A stretch of 64,000 bases of DNA, taken from NCBI GenBank assembly GCA_036873135.1, contig JAPTYO010000018.1, forward strand, positions 2,108,001-2,172,000, given 5' to 3'. Every line of letters begins with the position of its first letter. The first letter of the stretch is position 1. Below are positions 41,301 through 52,022 of this stretch, piece after piece. Under the pieces are notes generated by a model. The model worked only from the letters and a program-made list of their open reading frames with translations, had not been told where the DNA came from and made no database searches. Source of the stretch: Clarkia xantiana subsp. parviflora (lineage: Eukaryota; Streptophyta; Magnoliopsida; Myrtales; Onagraceae). The position numbers were made by a program, and so were the translations under genes.

Positions 41301-43680
41301 ATATTTATAATGAATGACATGTTTATCAAGATAGGTACGTGAAGATTTGAGATCGCGCCCTCACGTTAGGCGCACAACTCAACCAAGTTCACCGCACTTG
41401 GATGGTTATGAGCACTCTTTCGCCATCTCACAAGGAAGAAAGGCAATCATGGATAAAAGTCCTAACAGAGTAGACACCGGTAGAAAATCTTGTCATTGAG
41501 GTCATGCAACAAGCACTGAGTGACTGACAACTATTACAAAGGAAGAAGGAGGAGAGCCCCATTATTTCAACAACCCTACCATTGTTGCATACACAACATG
41601 AATACAACTCTCAAGAAAGCCGAGCGACAAGCATGGCTACTACAAGGGCAACCGCCTGTCCATAACAAGAGGCTTGGAGAATATAAGAAAAAGATGAGGC
41701 ACATTGATCTCAACAAGCGTCACCGGTTAAAAGGGAAAAGGAGGGAAAGCATGTTACAAGCCCTCCTCAAGAGCGAACACCGCTACTTGGTTCAATAAGA
41801 GAAGTGTTCGACATGTCAGACACACATATGAGGAAAGAGCAACCAAAGCGTGCCAACTCCCGTATCAAGGGGGAAGGCAGCGAAACATAGCAATCAACAT
41901 TCTACTCGCATAGTAGATGAATATATATGGGAGTTGACACCGATCAAGAGACCTTAACAACAATCTCCAAGTGAATATTAATAGCAGAAAACCGGTGTAC
42001 TACGCCAAACTGACTCTTACAAGTTGTCAATAGAAGTAATGGATTGCGATGATGAAAGGGGGGAAGTCTCCATTATCCACCCTCCCATGCCAGAGCAAGA
42101 TGTAACGCGTTCCGATGATGAAAGGGGATAAGTCTCAAATAGCCACCTCCCAACCCCCCCCCCCCCCCCTCAAGGGTACATCCAAGAAAGGTTTTGCACA
42201 GAAACGTGATCGTGATCGGTATGAAGAAAAGGTGCCGCAAGATACACCTATCATGCTCAAGCAAGCAAGCATAATCAAGCAAACATATGAATCAGGAGCC
42301 CAAGACACGAAGGGCACCGAATAAGGAAAGCCAAAGTGGGTTATCATTCATAAGGCACAAAAGCACGGTGTGACTACCGAGCAATTTGGGGGCGCCACAT
42401 GAACAAATGTTCGGCACTCCACCGAGAGATAGACAAAGATGTTGGGTGTACGATACTGTTTGGCCACATAATCCCATGACATTACACCTTCCAAAAGGAA
42501 GGCACAAAGCGGGAATAACAACAGGAACCCTCCGTACGATCCGCACAAAGTTGGCAACGACAAGAATCGCTCCTGAAAATGTGACCTTCACACTTGAAAT
42601 ATATCCAGGTAACAAGCACTTTTCCACGGGAAAACCCAGGTAAGGGATAACACCCCCTACGAGAAAAGCAATACGAATAGAACAGACTAAGCGAACCAAG
42701 GATCCAGTTCACATAGTCTGATCTCGTCGAGTTGAATATAATGAGAACGGAATGAACTAATCAAACCCAGTACAATGATCGAATAGTTCAGTCCAGTCAC
42801 ATTGATACACTAGTCCAAATGGACAATATACTCCTACATGAAGATGTGTAATCACATAGTATGTTTCAGCTAACATCTTGATTAAATGTCAAAGAATTTG
42901 CAAAAGACTTCCAGGTTATAATACACGTCCTACTTTGGGAACAACACCAAGTACGGGCAATGCTATATGGATGGCAAGTCTAACAACGACCTCTGACCTA
43001 TGCCAATTATCTAATGGTCGGACGTGACCAATCAGCGCAACTCATACCCTACTTTGGAAAAATCACTAAGTAGTGGCAACCTTATGAAGATGAGCAAGTC
43101 CATCAAGGGACCTCTGATTTACGAAGAATATATAAAGGGAATACAAGGTCATATCTCTTATACACTCTACTATGAAAAAACACCAAGTAGTGATATCTAT
43201 GCAACAACGGGAGTGTCCATCAAGGTTATATACAATCTCCAAGTTGTTCTAGGATGATCACCCGGCAGTGTTATTCAATCATCATGGTTGGAATTACTAC
43301 TAATTCCATGATAGTTGTGCCTTAGGGAACTACTCAATGCGTCGCACTTGGAACCAACACCAAGGTAGCGGTCGTTGTACCTTAGGGTACTGATTCAAAG
43401 TGGCGTGACTGGCAGAGACCAATATCACAATCACAATACCTTAGCGCTAAGATCATGATTATATGATAGCACCAGGTACCTAGAAAATGAAAATCATGTA
43501 TCATCTCAGATACATCGGCGGCAAAGACACTTATCTGATGTGATTGCCTCCATTTCTTAGGAGCTAACTCTAAGGAGATATTTTGAATATCACTATGTCC
43601 AGTCTCTTAAGAAGCAGTGGCCCTACCACGAATAGTTATGTTTCCGCGACCGCTGGCTATACCGATGAAGAGGCAACCCT
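41301..43680 (+). other. D interior without recognised gene
   Basis: A possible continuation of a decayed frame to about 41800, then non-coding. A C14 or so tract lies near 42155. From 42850 on, loose repeats with ACTTTGGAACAACACCAAGTA occur. RT motifs such as YVDD-like or YAFMPFGL-like were not found. Confidence 0.5.
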
Positions 43681-43689
43681 TATGATAAC

Positions 43690-44480
43690 AAGGTTACGCT
43701 TACACACCCAAGAGCGCTGAATACCATGCGAGTTGCACCTCGCAAAAACGTAAGCTTGATAAAATCAAGTAACGGATACACCACTACGGCGGAGTCGATA
43801 CCGTCGCGACCTTACTTTGGACAAGCCAAGTAACGGTCATACAATCAAAAAACGCATTGCACTATCACAAGTAGCGTCTTGCACCAACGCCACATCTTGG
43901 ACTACCAAGGGCAGAAAAATGCATTTGCAAGTAGCACCTTGCCATAACGCTACTCCGAGGCATCGGGTATGCGGAATAAAACATACCAAACCAAGAAAGT
44001 AACGTCTTTATACAACGCCTTGTCTTAGGACATCAATAGGCGGAAAACGCACTAACATTTGTAGTAGCATGTTAGGATTGCAAGTAGCGTCTTGCCACAA
44101 CGCTATCTCAAGGCATTGAGTAAGCGGCTTAAAACGTACCAAACCGAGCAAGTAACATATTGCCTCAACGCTATATTGAGTCATCAAGTAAAGCGGTAAA
44201 GTGCAATCGCGAGTCGCGTCTCACCATAACGGTATCTCAAGGCATCGAGTAAGCGGCTTAAAACGTACCAAATTATGCAAGTAATGTCTTGCCATAACAC
44301 TACCCCGAGGCATCGGGTAGGTGGTAAAAACGCAACAAATTAAGCAAGTAGCGTCTTGCTAACAACGTTATCTCAAGGCATCGGATACGCGGTCACAAAA
44401 CGTGTCAACACAGCGCAAGTAGCGTCTTGCAAACAATGTTATGTCGAGGCATCAACAAGCAAGTGGTCTTCGTCAAACAT
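43690..44480. repeat. D array (AAGTAGCGTCTTGC repeats)
   Basis: About seven diverged copies of a unit of about 110-120 bp with GCAAGTAGCGTCTTGCCATA, CTCAAGGCATCGAGTAAGCG and GGCTTAAAACGTACCAAA. Confidence 0.8.
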
Positions 44481-44940
44481 CTCAAAGCAACGCCAAGAGG
44501 GGCATGTGTGAGCTTGATAAATACAGGTACCAATGGTAATGATTGTGATGAACCTCAAGTCCGGCACTCCACCGGCATGACAAGATAGATAGCGTCCTAA
44601 GAATCAGGAAGCATATCATATTCGCGATACATGCGTATTACAATTCTAAGTCCGGCATACAACCGGTATGGTGTTAACAACCTCAAGAACAAGAGGTCAC
44701 AACAGGAAGTGTAAACATACACAACCTAGCAAGCATGGGGGCATCCATAATAACAATGGTATGATATCTTACTCATGCTTATATAACCACACATTTACAT
44801 ATGTTTTGAACGGGTATGATACAAAATATAGATGAATGGAATGCATACCTAAGTCCCAAAAGCAAGTGTTTCCACACAAAGATGCATGATAAGCACAAAA
44901 GGGGAGGCTATCTACAAATGTGTTAAAGGTAGTCAGTCCA

Positions 44941-46859
44941 TTAATCAAGAGCGGCAACATTGTCGCCGCCATTATCACCCAAGGGAGTAGTATCCACATA
45001 TCTACTTGATAAAATTGAAGAAGGAGCACGCCTCCCTTCGATAAGAGGGTTAGAATCCTCACCAAATAGCGCTGCTATGTGTCCGGAAGCAAATCCGACA
45101 AAGTTGTCAGCTTCATTGAAACCAAGTAAAGGGTCGATATAAAATATCTTGGCAGCAAGATCTTCACCATAGGTCTCAATGATGATCCGACACTTCACCT
45201 TGGCATCCACTTCAAAACTCGGGAGATGCCTTATATTGAGCGATACTGTGAACAGTCTCATCGCCAATGTTCTTCGCAAGTACCTACGCCAAGTGCTCGA
45301 ATACAGCTATGGCCTCCTATTCTTTCTCCTCTCAAAATCGGCTGACCTCGGCTTCAAGGGATGCAATACGACCCTATTAAACAAGCTTGGAGGGGCCAAA
45401 GCTGGAAGCCTTCTCCTTCATAACACAAATAATCTCTCTTAGTTGCTCCAACTCAGTTCTCTGGAAATCGACCATCTCGGTCAGCTCGACCATGAAGAAG
45501 CCCAGGTTGATCGCGTCGGCGACAGCTTGAGAATAATAGGGACACGCTAGATAGTGAGATTCTAGTAATGAAAATACAATAGAGATGTATACTCACAGGG
45601 GCATGTCGAGACAACACCCCGTTAGCAAGATGAAAACTGGTTAAGGCAGAGTCAGGTAACACTCTACGATCGTCGGGGGCAACAATAGCATTAATCAGGT
45701 GAACACCGATCTCCGGGGTCACCAAGGAGGATCATTGACCAAAATGATAGCTTCTGGTTGAATCGAAATGCACCTAAGGGGAATAGACAATGTCACCATC
45801 GAAAGGCCGCATCAAAACCTCTAGGGATAGTATGTGGTGCTAGATGAACGCTGTGTATCAATAAGAAAGCAGCGTACAACATCAAGATAAGCACACAAGT
45901 AAGAAAAATGTGTAACTTCAAGATACGCCTTAGGACCAAGTCCGAAAAGGCTAGAGACGCCATCATCGTTGGAAGCAATCTCTTGTATAAAGAGCATAAG
46001 CCTTACCCCGGTTAACAACAACGTCAATGTTAGTAACCGCAACATCGGTAGCTGCAGTGTCAACGCCAGCAGCTGCAATGTCAGCGTCAGTGACTGTAGC
46101 ATCAATTGCATCAGTGTCAGTGACCGCAGCATCAGTAGCTGCAGTGTCAGTACCAGCAGCTGCAGGTGCAGCACTAGCAGATACAGGATCAACGTCCCCT
46201 TTCCCTTTGTCACGGGGATGATTTGACACCAGATCATCAAAGATCAGTCACTTTTCTCTTTCGATTAGAGGAACTTTGAGAGCCTCCATCCACAGTGAAA
46301 GGCTTCTTGGCAAACAAGGGGCCAGTGACCTTGTCAACAGTGTCGATGCGCCATGAAAAAAGCAAAGCAGATATGTGAGAACAACTACACCATGAAGTAG
46401 GCAACTATCATAAAAATAAGGTGTACATACATACCCGCAACCTTAGACACCTTGGAAGACTTAGATGCTCTTTGAGCAATAGAAGGAGGAGCTACCTCCC
46501 TACCTCTCCCGGCAACACCCTGAGAGGAGCGATCTGCTAATGACCGTGGCTTCACATCAACAAACAAGCCTATAAGGAGAACCATCCTTAATACCACCAA
46601 CTTCAATCAACTAGATAACTTGATAGTCCCTGAAAAAGAGGTGACGGCTCTTCCACCAGCTCCTAGACCGATCTACGGGGAGAACAAAGGGGTAATAACA
46701 CTGACAACGATACAGGCTTGTGAGAACATTCCCAATCCTCGTCAAGTCCGATGTCAAGCAAGGATCAAGAAACATAACAACGGGGTCTTTAAAAGAAGAA
46801 GACTTACGCGTCATGACAATAGTATAAAGAGGGTAAACACTATCACATGTCCAAACCAA
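44941..46859 (-). pseudogene. Antisense gene remnant of D
   Basis: Minus-strand pieces match parts of the A antisense gene in the same order: TPEIGVHLINAIVAPDD (like TPEVGVRVLQRCVPPGD) with a donor after HAP (CCT|GTGAGT), at the same position as the A donor after FAP (CCG|GTAAGC). Next comes AINLGFFMVEL (like MVNMSSFVLEL); the acceptor before it appears as CAA|G instead of CAG|G. The C-terminal piece is 45279-44941. An Ala/Asp/Thr repeat region (45963-46229) is low in complexity. Clearly decayed. Confidence 0.65.
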
Positions 46860-46929
46860 CGACTAACGTCTCAACAAGCAAATAGAGTGAATAGCCTACG
46901 AGGTGGCAACGCAGCGGACGCACACTGAA

Positions 46930-48330
46930 AAGTGTGATAGAAGTAAGGGTTTACACCCTATATTCATATGACGATGCCAACTCCAGGGGGCAACATAATG
47001 AACAAGAACTGCAAAGCAGGACGGACACAAGGGTCGACACCCTATGTCCAAGACAGGGACAGTACCTGATATAAAGGTAACTTTAGGAAGCACAATACAA
47101 GATAAGACTGACATAAGGGCATACACCCTATGTCCACAATAACGACAATGCTCAACTCGGGGGAAACTTCAAGTATATATGCCATGAAGTGCAAATAGAC
47201 ACAAGTGTCAGTACCCAATGTCTATAATGATTAAGTACGTCCACTATGAAGGCAATGCGATGAATGAACACTATAAAGCTAGATGGATTCAAAGGTAGAT
47301 ACCCCACACCAATAATCAAGATAACGCCTACTACAGAGGCAGGACAACCAACACTATAAGGTGAGACGGACTGAAGGGTCGACACCCCACGTCGATAACG
47401 ATGACAAACGACTACTTTGGAGGAAATATGATAAACACACACCACGAGGTACCATGAGCACAAGGGTCGACACCCTATGCTCATGAAGAAGACAGTATCA
47501 TGAGGAGCGACAGGCGCAAAGGTCAATACCTCATATCTATAATGACTAGCAAGCCTACTATGGGGGCAGCATGATGAATACATGGGTTAACAACCTACAC
47601 CCATAAAGACGACAACGTCACCTCAGGGATAGTTCAACAATATAAGCGCTATAGTTTAGTGCAGGCGAAGAGATCAACACACCATACTTACATTGATTCC
47701 TACAACTACTTGATGAGCACAACTGCATGCGCATACTAGGCGACACGCCTGATATAGGGGTCGGCACCCCACCTACAATATATCATTGACGTCCACTTAA
47801 GGAGGAACGTCATATGGTACCAATGAAAATGAGTATTACAATACAATGGGTAACCCCCTAAGCGTGGGATGATCACCACACCTACTCTAGGGGGCAATGA
47901 TACATCTGAATGGAATCTACCACCAAGTATACGGAATACTACAAATGCAACCACAAGGGTGACAACGTCACCTCGGGGGAAGTATAACAACACAAGGGTA
48001 GCAATCTAGTGTATGCGAAAAGATCAAACACCAGTAGCGGCTACTACACCTACTAGGTGAAAACAACGCCTGATATAGGGACTGGCACTCCATTCACCAT
48101 GTGATGATCACTCCGCCTACCCTAGGGGGGCAACCTTACACCTTTCAGTATGATACATGGCAGACATGTAGGGAGACCCCCCATGTCTGAAACAGTGATA
48201 CGTGACAAGGCGTTAAGGGTAACCCCCTACGTCAGTTCAATGCAAATATGATGGCAATGCAAGCATAGCATACGACATCATCGACGCAAGACCCAACACC
48301 TCGTGTCTAAGGTATCAGTAAGTCCACTTC
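46930..48330. repeat. D diverged repeats (GGTCGACACCCTATGTCC type)
   Basis: About ten diverged units of 110-150 bp with AAGGGTCGACACCCTATGTC and ACTAYGGGGGCAAC-like words. Non-coding. Confidence 0.7.
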
Positions 48331-48599
48331 GGGGGAAAAATTTTTATAATAACTGTTTTCAAGTGAATACAGGTTACCACCATGTTGATCAACATGATTA
48401 TCAAGCCGAATGGAAGCAATGGCATTCCTACGTAGCCAACTATAAACCCGAATGGAAGCAATGACATTCCTAAGCGGCCAACATGTGGAATCTTCGAAAA
48501 ATCGAATTTTTTTTCTAAATCGGAACAGAGGTAACCTCTTTCCGATTATATACAACGATTCAGTTGTCCTTGACTTAACCATATATTGCAAGTAATTGT

Positions 48600-49250
48600 T
48601 ACATTCTTAGGCATATTTTCATGATATATATACATGCATCCATATGCATCACCACTAGTGTTGTCAAACACTTAGTAATTTTATCACCCATTACAATGTG
48701 TGCATCTAGGTGCATCATAGCTATAGTGTCAAACACTTATGAGTTTTCTATCACCCAACATGGTTGTGCATGTATTGCCATTACTATTCATGATTAGTGA
48801 TTTGTACACTAGAGCATATTACATATCATTGATAGATGCACATTGTTATACATCATTGATAGTTTCCCATGAAAGATAGAAAATTTTCATTTCACTACCA
48901 TGGTTGCTTTCATATGCATTACAATAAGTGTAGTAGAACACTTAGCTCACTATTGATTACAGGTGCACGCATACATGCATACTTACTAGTGTCATGTCAA
49001 TTATGAATTTTTTCATCACTCAGCATGATTAAATCTAACGATACTGACACTGTCACAAGTCATACCTTGTAACACCCTCATAGGTGCATAACATGTCACA
49101 TTGCCATTCAATCATATCTATTATATGGATTGCACATACTCGTTCCCATGTCAGCATGTCCATATGCACCTACATTGTTACATATGATTTCTTACAAACA
49201 CATACGATCCATGTCTTTGGTCGCATACACGTTATCATATAGTAACACGT
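48600..49250. repeat. D repeats near the 3' LTR
   Basis: Diverged units with CATATGCATCAC, GTGTCAAACACTTA and TTTTATCACCCA. Same place as the TTTACATCAT zone in A. Confidence 0.6.
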
Positions 49251-49437
49251 TTATGACTAACCACCGGCTCGCACAAATTTTTCTATGAGTTCAACAATGG
49301 TATAGTTCAAACCCTCCTAGAACGGAAGGAAGGACCCCTCATCATATACGAGCAAAGGTAAAATAGTAGCCGAGGTACAATCGGGCGTCTAATCCTTCTA
49401 AAAAATAGAGTCAAGTAGTGGTAAACCAATTCTTGAC

Positions 49438-49448
49438 TCGGGGGCAAA
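49438..49448 (+). other. Polypurine tract of D
   Basis: TCGGGGGCAAA directly before the 3' LTR. Confidence 0.8.
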
Positions 49449-49976
49449 TGATGGATATACACCTGTTTGGACCTCAATAAGGCTCAAACACGGTCGCCCC
49501 GCCGAACTCAAGGTAAGTTCGTTTACTCCTAGGGATACGCGCCATGTTCCGGTTGCTACATAGCAGTCAGACTTGTTCGGTTGCGCCGGCCTCGTCCGGA
49601 GCAACCGGACAAGTCCGGTAGCAGGGCAACTGGACTTGTACGGGGCCGACGCGCCCCGTGTCGACCCCCTACCCCCGGACACTGTCCTCCGGGGCACCAG
49701 CGTATATCCGATTATTATTTTAATCTCTGTGCGGGCCCCACCTCTATAAATAGGGACTTCGGTCCTTCATTTCCAAACTAATCTCAGATTGAGACACTGG
49801 AGCTCTGGCATCGGAGAGGTTTCGCCAGAGACGCCCCCCCCCCCCCCTCTCTCTGGCACCGCTCTTTTTGCAGGTCCGCCAGGCATGAAGTTGGTTTGAC
49901 CATAACCCGAAGATCAGAGGAACGTGACTCGACGTAAGGCTGTCAAGATCGGACCCCGGACGAGCTTGTTCCAACA
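49449..49976 (+). repeat. 3' LTR of D
   Basis: 528 bp. Differs from the 5' LTR by several indels: it lacks about 45 bp before GGCATCGGAGAGG and has an extra segment near 49610-49640. Its C tract is 14 long against 11. Confidence 0.92.
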
Positions 49977-49981
49977 TTATT
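49977..49981. repeat. Target-site duplication of D (right)
   Basis: TTATT, pairing with 38382-38386; element E continues afterwards. Confidence 0.93.
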
Positions 49982-50641
49982 GACCATCTCTCCCTCTAGT
50001 GTTGCCATATGCTTCACGGAGTGGCTGCTTTTCAGTGGTAATCCCCAGTTGCCTCCTATAGATGTGCTTTGGAAGAGCTACTCTAAGTGCATTCATGAAG
50101 GGATGTGAGGATGGTGCTCATCCCTGTGGAGAGGTTGTTGTTCTGCTTACTTCTCATCTTTCACCCTATTGGTATACTCTGGAAGAGCTGCCATGGGTGC
50201 GTTTATGAAGGGACGTGAGGATGGTGCTCATCCTTGTGGAGAGGTTGTTGTTTTCTTCCTCCTCATCTTGCCCCCTATTGGTATACTCTGGAAAAGCTGC
50301 CATGGGTGCATTTTGTTGTAACCCCTTCTTTGGCCTTATGGCCTGTTCTTGGGTGTTTGATTGTTACCCTCACTAGGGACTTGTCTTTCATTAGGGGTGA
50401 GGGATGTAGTTTTTTATTGACTACCGACCGTTGTGTCTTGGAGCTTGATGGAGTGAAATCCAAGGAGTGTTTTTTTTCTCCATTAGTCAACAGTTGCTTA
50501 GCATCCTTTGGTTGTTGCCCCCGGATGCTGGGCTCCTGGAGACTCGTGGTAGGTACCTTACTATGCCGCCCCCTAGTTCTCTGATTCTTCTTTATTTATT
50601 GCCATAGAGCACAAGTAGTAGGCTACATTCTTTTTGCTCGA
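49982..50641 (-). other. 5' leader region of E with repeats
   Basis: About two and a half copies of a unit of about 110 bp (50040-50310) with TGAAGGGACGTGAGGATGG and GTGGAGAGGTTGTTGTT. No gag start recognised. Confidence 0.6.
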
Positions 50642-50659
50642 ATCCGCAGACGGCGCCAG
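50642..50659 (-). other. Primer binding site of E
   Basis: Minus-strand CTGGCGCCGTCTGCGGAT directly after the 5' LTR; TGGCGCCGTCTG is shared with B. Confidence 0.8.
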
Positions 50660-51565
50660 TGTTTACACACGAGTGTCCTTCGTGGGCTTCTCCTAATTCC
50701 TTACTCTCCTTCTTCCTAGGCTTCTGCTTCTAGCATTACCGCTTTGTGGGCTTCTCCTTCTAGTATACCTAAAGATGGGCATTGGGGAGGGAGTTCCCGA
50801 TAAGCCCATTGTTTCCATACGACGTCCTGAATGTCTTCTTACTTCGGACCTCCACCCTTCCTTCTCCTCGTGATAGCTGCAAAAGGGGCAATACCGAGAC
50901 CAATGGGGGGTAGTGCTCGCTGTGCCCTCTCCGATGCTTAAATGAGTATATGCTCTTAGAGAGATAAAGTAGAGAGAAGGCAGATCTTGAGTGAGTGATG
51001 GCCAGATTAGTCTCAAATGAGGAGAGGAGGCCTCTTTTTATAGAGTTCCTATCGGACCGCCTCGGTTCCAGTGGTTTCCTGGTTCGGTTGTGGCAGGTTC
51101 GTAGTATGAGTTGGCATTGACCGTAAATAAGGTACCCTTGACCCTTGTTCGACCGTATATAAGTTCATTATAGCTAAGTGTCGGTGTGTGGCCTCTAAGG
51201 GCTAGCCCCGGGCGAGATATCATCCGAGGATAGGGGTCCGGATGAGGGAGGCTCGTCCGGACGGATGAGGGTACCCGGAGGGGTACCCCCAAGGCCTTGC
51301 TCGGATCACCCGAGCAATGAGAACCTTGCTCGGATCACCTGAGCAAGGAGAACCTTGCTCGGGTTACCTGAGCAAGATCCTTCTTGCTTGGGTTGCCCCC
51401 GAGTGGCCTTTCCACCCGGGGTCTTCCCGAGTAGATTTCGCCACTCGGGGTGTTTTCGGGCCTATGTGATGGGCCCCGGGTGTCCGTGTTCCAAGTTACG
51501 AATTATATTCGGTTGTAGCCCATTTCTCGGGCCCAATTAGTGATAGCTTGGGCGTATATCCACCA
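50660..51565 (-). repeat. 5' LTR of E
   Basis: 906 bp. Minus-strand TATAAAAA at 51035-51042, then ACTCATTTAAGCATCGGAGAGGG (as in B), a short C6 tract and GCCCCTTTTGCAG. Confidence 0.85.
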
Positions 51566-51570
51566 CCCGC
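51566..51570. repeat. Target-site duplication of E (right)
   Basis: CCCGC, four of five bases as at 32437-32441. Confidence 0.65.
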
Positions 51571-51945
51571 CTTGGACCACCGGTGCCCGCTGTTTCTGCT
51601 GCCAGTCCCAGCCTAAATCGTCGTCGGCCACCCTCGTCAGATGCTCCTGCTCTAGCCCGTAGAAGCTTCGTCCCACAGCCACCACCACGCCCTGCCCGCC
51701 GTGCCGGAGTTGCCACCGAAGCTTCCTGTGTCTGCTGCCGGTCATCACGCAGGTCCCGTTCCCGCACAGTTAACCGGAGCTCTGCTTATACGCCCGCTTG
51801 AAACCCAGTTTCCACCGGAGCCTTCTCCAGAGTCACGCCATCGCTTCCGTTGCCAGAGTCCTGCTGCTGCCGTCACCGGACTTCCATCCCTGTTGCCCTT
51901 GCCCGTTGCTGTCAATTTGAAGAAGAAGGTGAATTTCCCGCCTCT
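51571..51945 (+). repeat. C-plus LTR/leader, right part
   Basis: C-rich sequence that continues the character of 32330-32441 after removal of E. It ends in GAAGAAG|GTGAATTTC, a plausible splice donor before AT-rich DNA. The minus-strand C copy likewise goes from a C-rich leader to AT-rich sequence. Confidence 0.5.
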
Positions 51946-52022
51946 GTTTTAATTATTATTATTGTTATTATTATTGCTATTTTTTTATTATTGTTATTAT
52001 TATTATTATTATTATTGTTATT
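51946..52022 (+). repeat. (ATT)n microsatellite
   Basis: Imperfect ATT/GTT trinucleotide repeats over about 75 bp. Confidence 0.9.

Larger units (their letters stand above)
38387..49976 (+). mobile_element. Element D: decayed Tat-like LTR retrotransposon
   Basis: 11,590 bp between TTATT duplications. Parts: 5' LTR, primer site, gag/protease remnant, a long non-coding stretch with arrays, an antisense gene remnant, further arrays, purine tract, 3' LTR. No RT, RNase H or integrase motif seen. Layout parallels A. Confidence 0.92.
32442..51565 (-). mobile_element. Element E: large non-coding LTR retrotransposon, minus strand, hosting D
   Basis: LTRs at 50660-51565 (5', minus) and 32442-33267 (3') share ends TGGTGGATATAC...TAAACA on the minus strand. 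A primer site (CTGGCGCCGTCTGCGGAT) follows the 5' LTR and a purine tract precedes the 3' LTR. Without D it is about 7.5 kb. I find no gag, protease, RT or integrase; most of the interior is tandem arrays and homopolymers. It resembles a large retrotransposon derivative (LARD). Confidence 0.85.

Noticed and set aside
45963..46229. Ala/Asp/Thr-rich frame as an antifreeze-like or cell-wall protein
   Set aside because: Low-complexity repeat inside the decayed antisense gene of D; no signal peptide or family motif.
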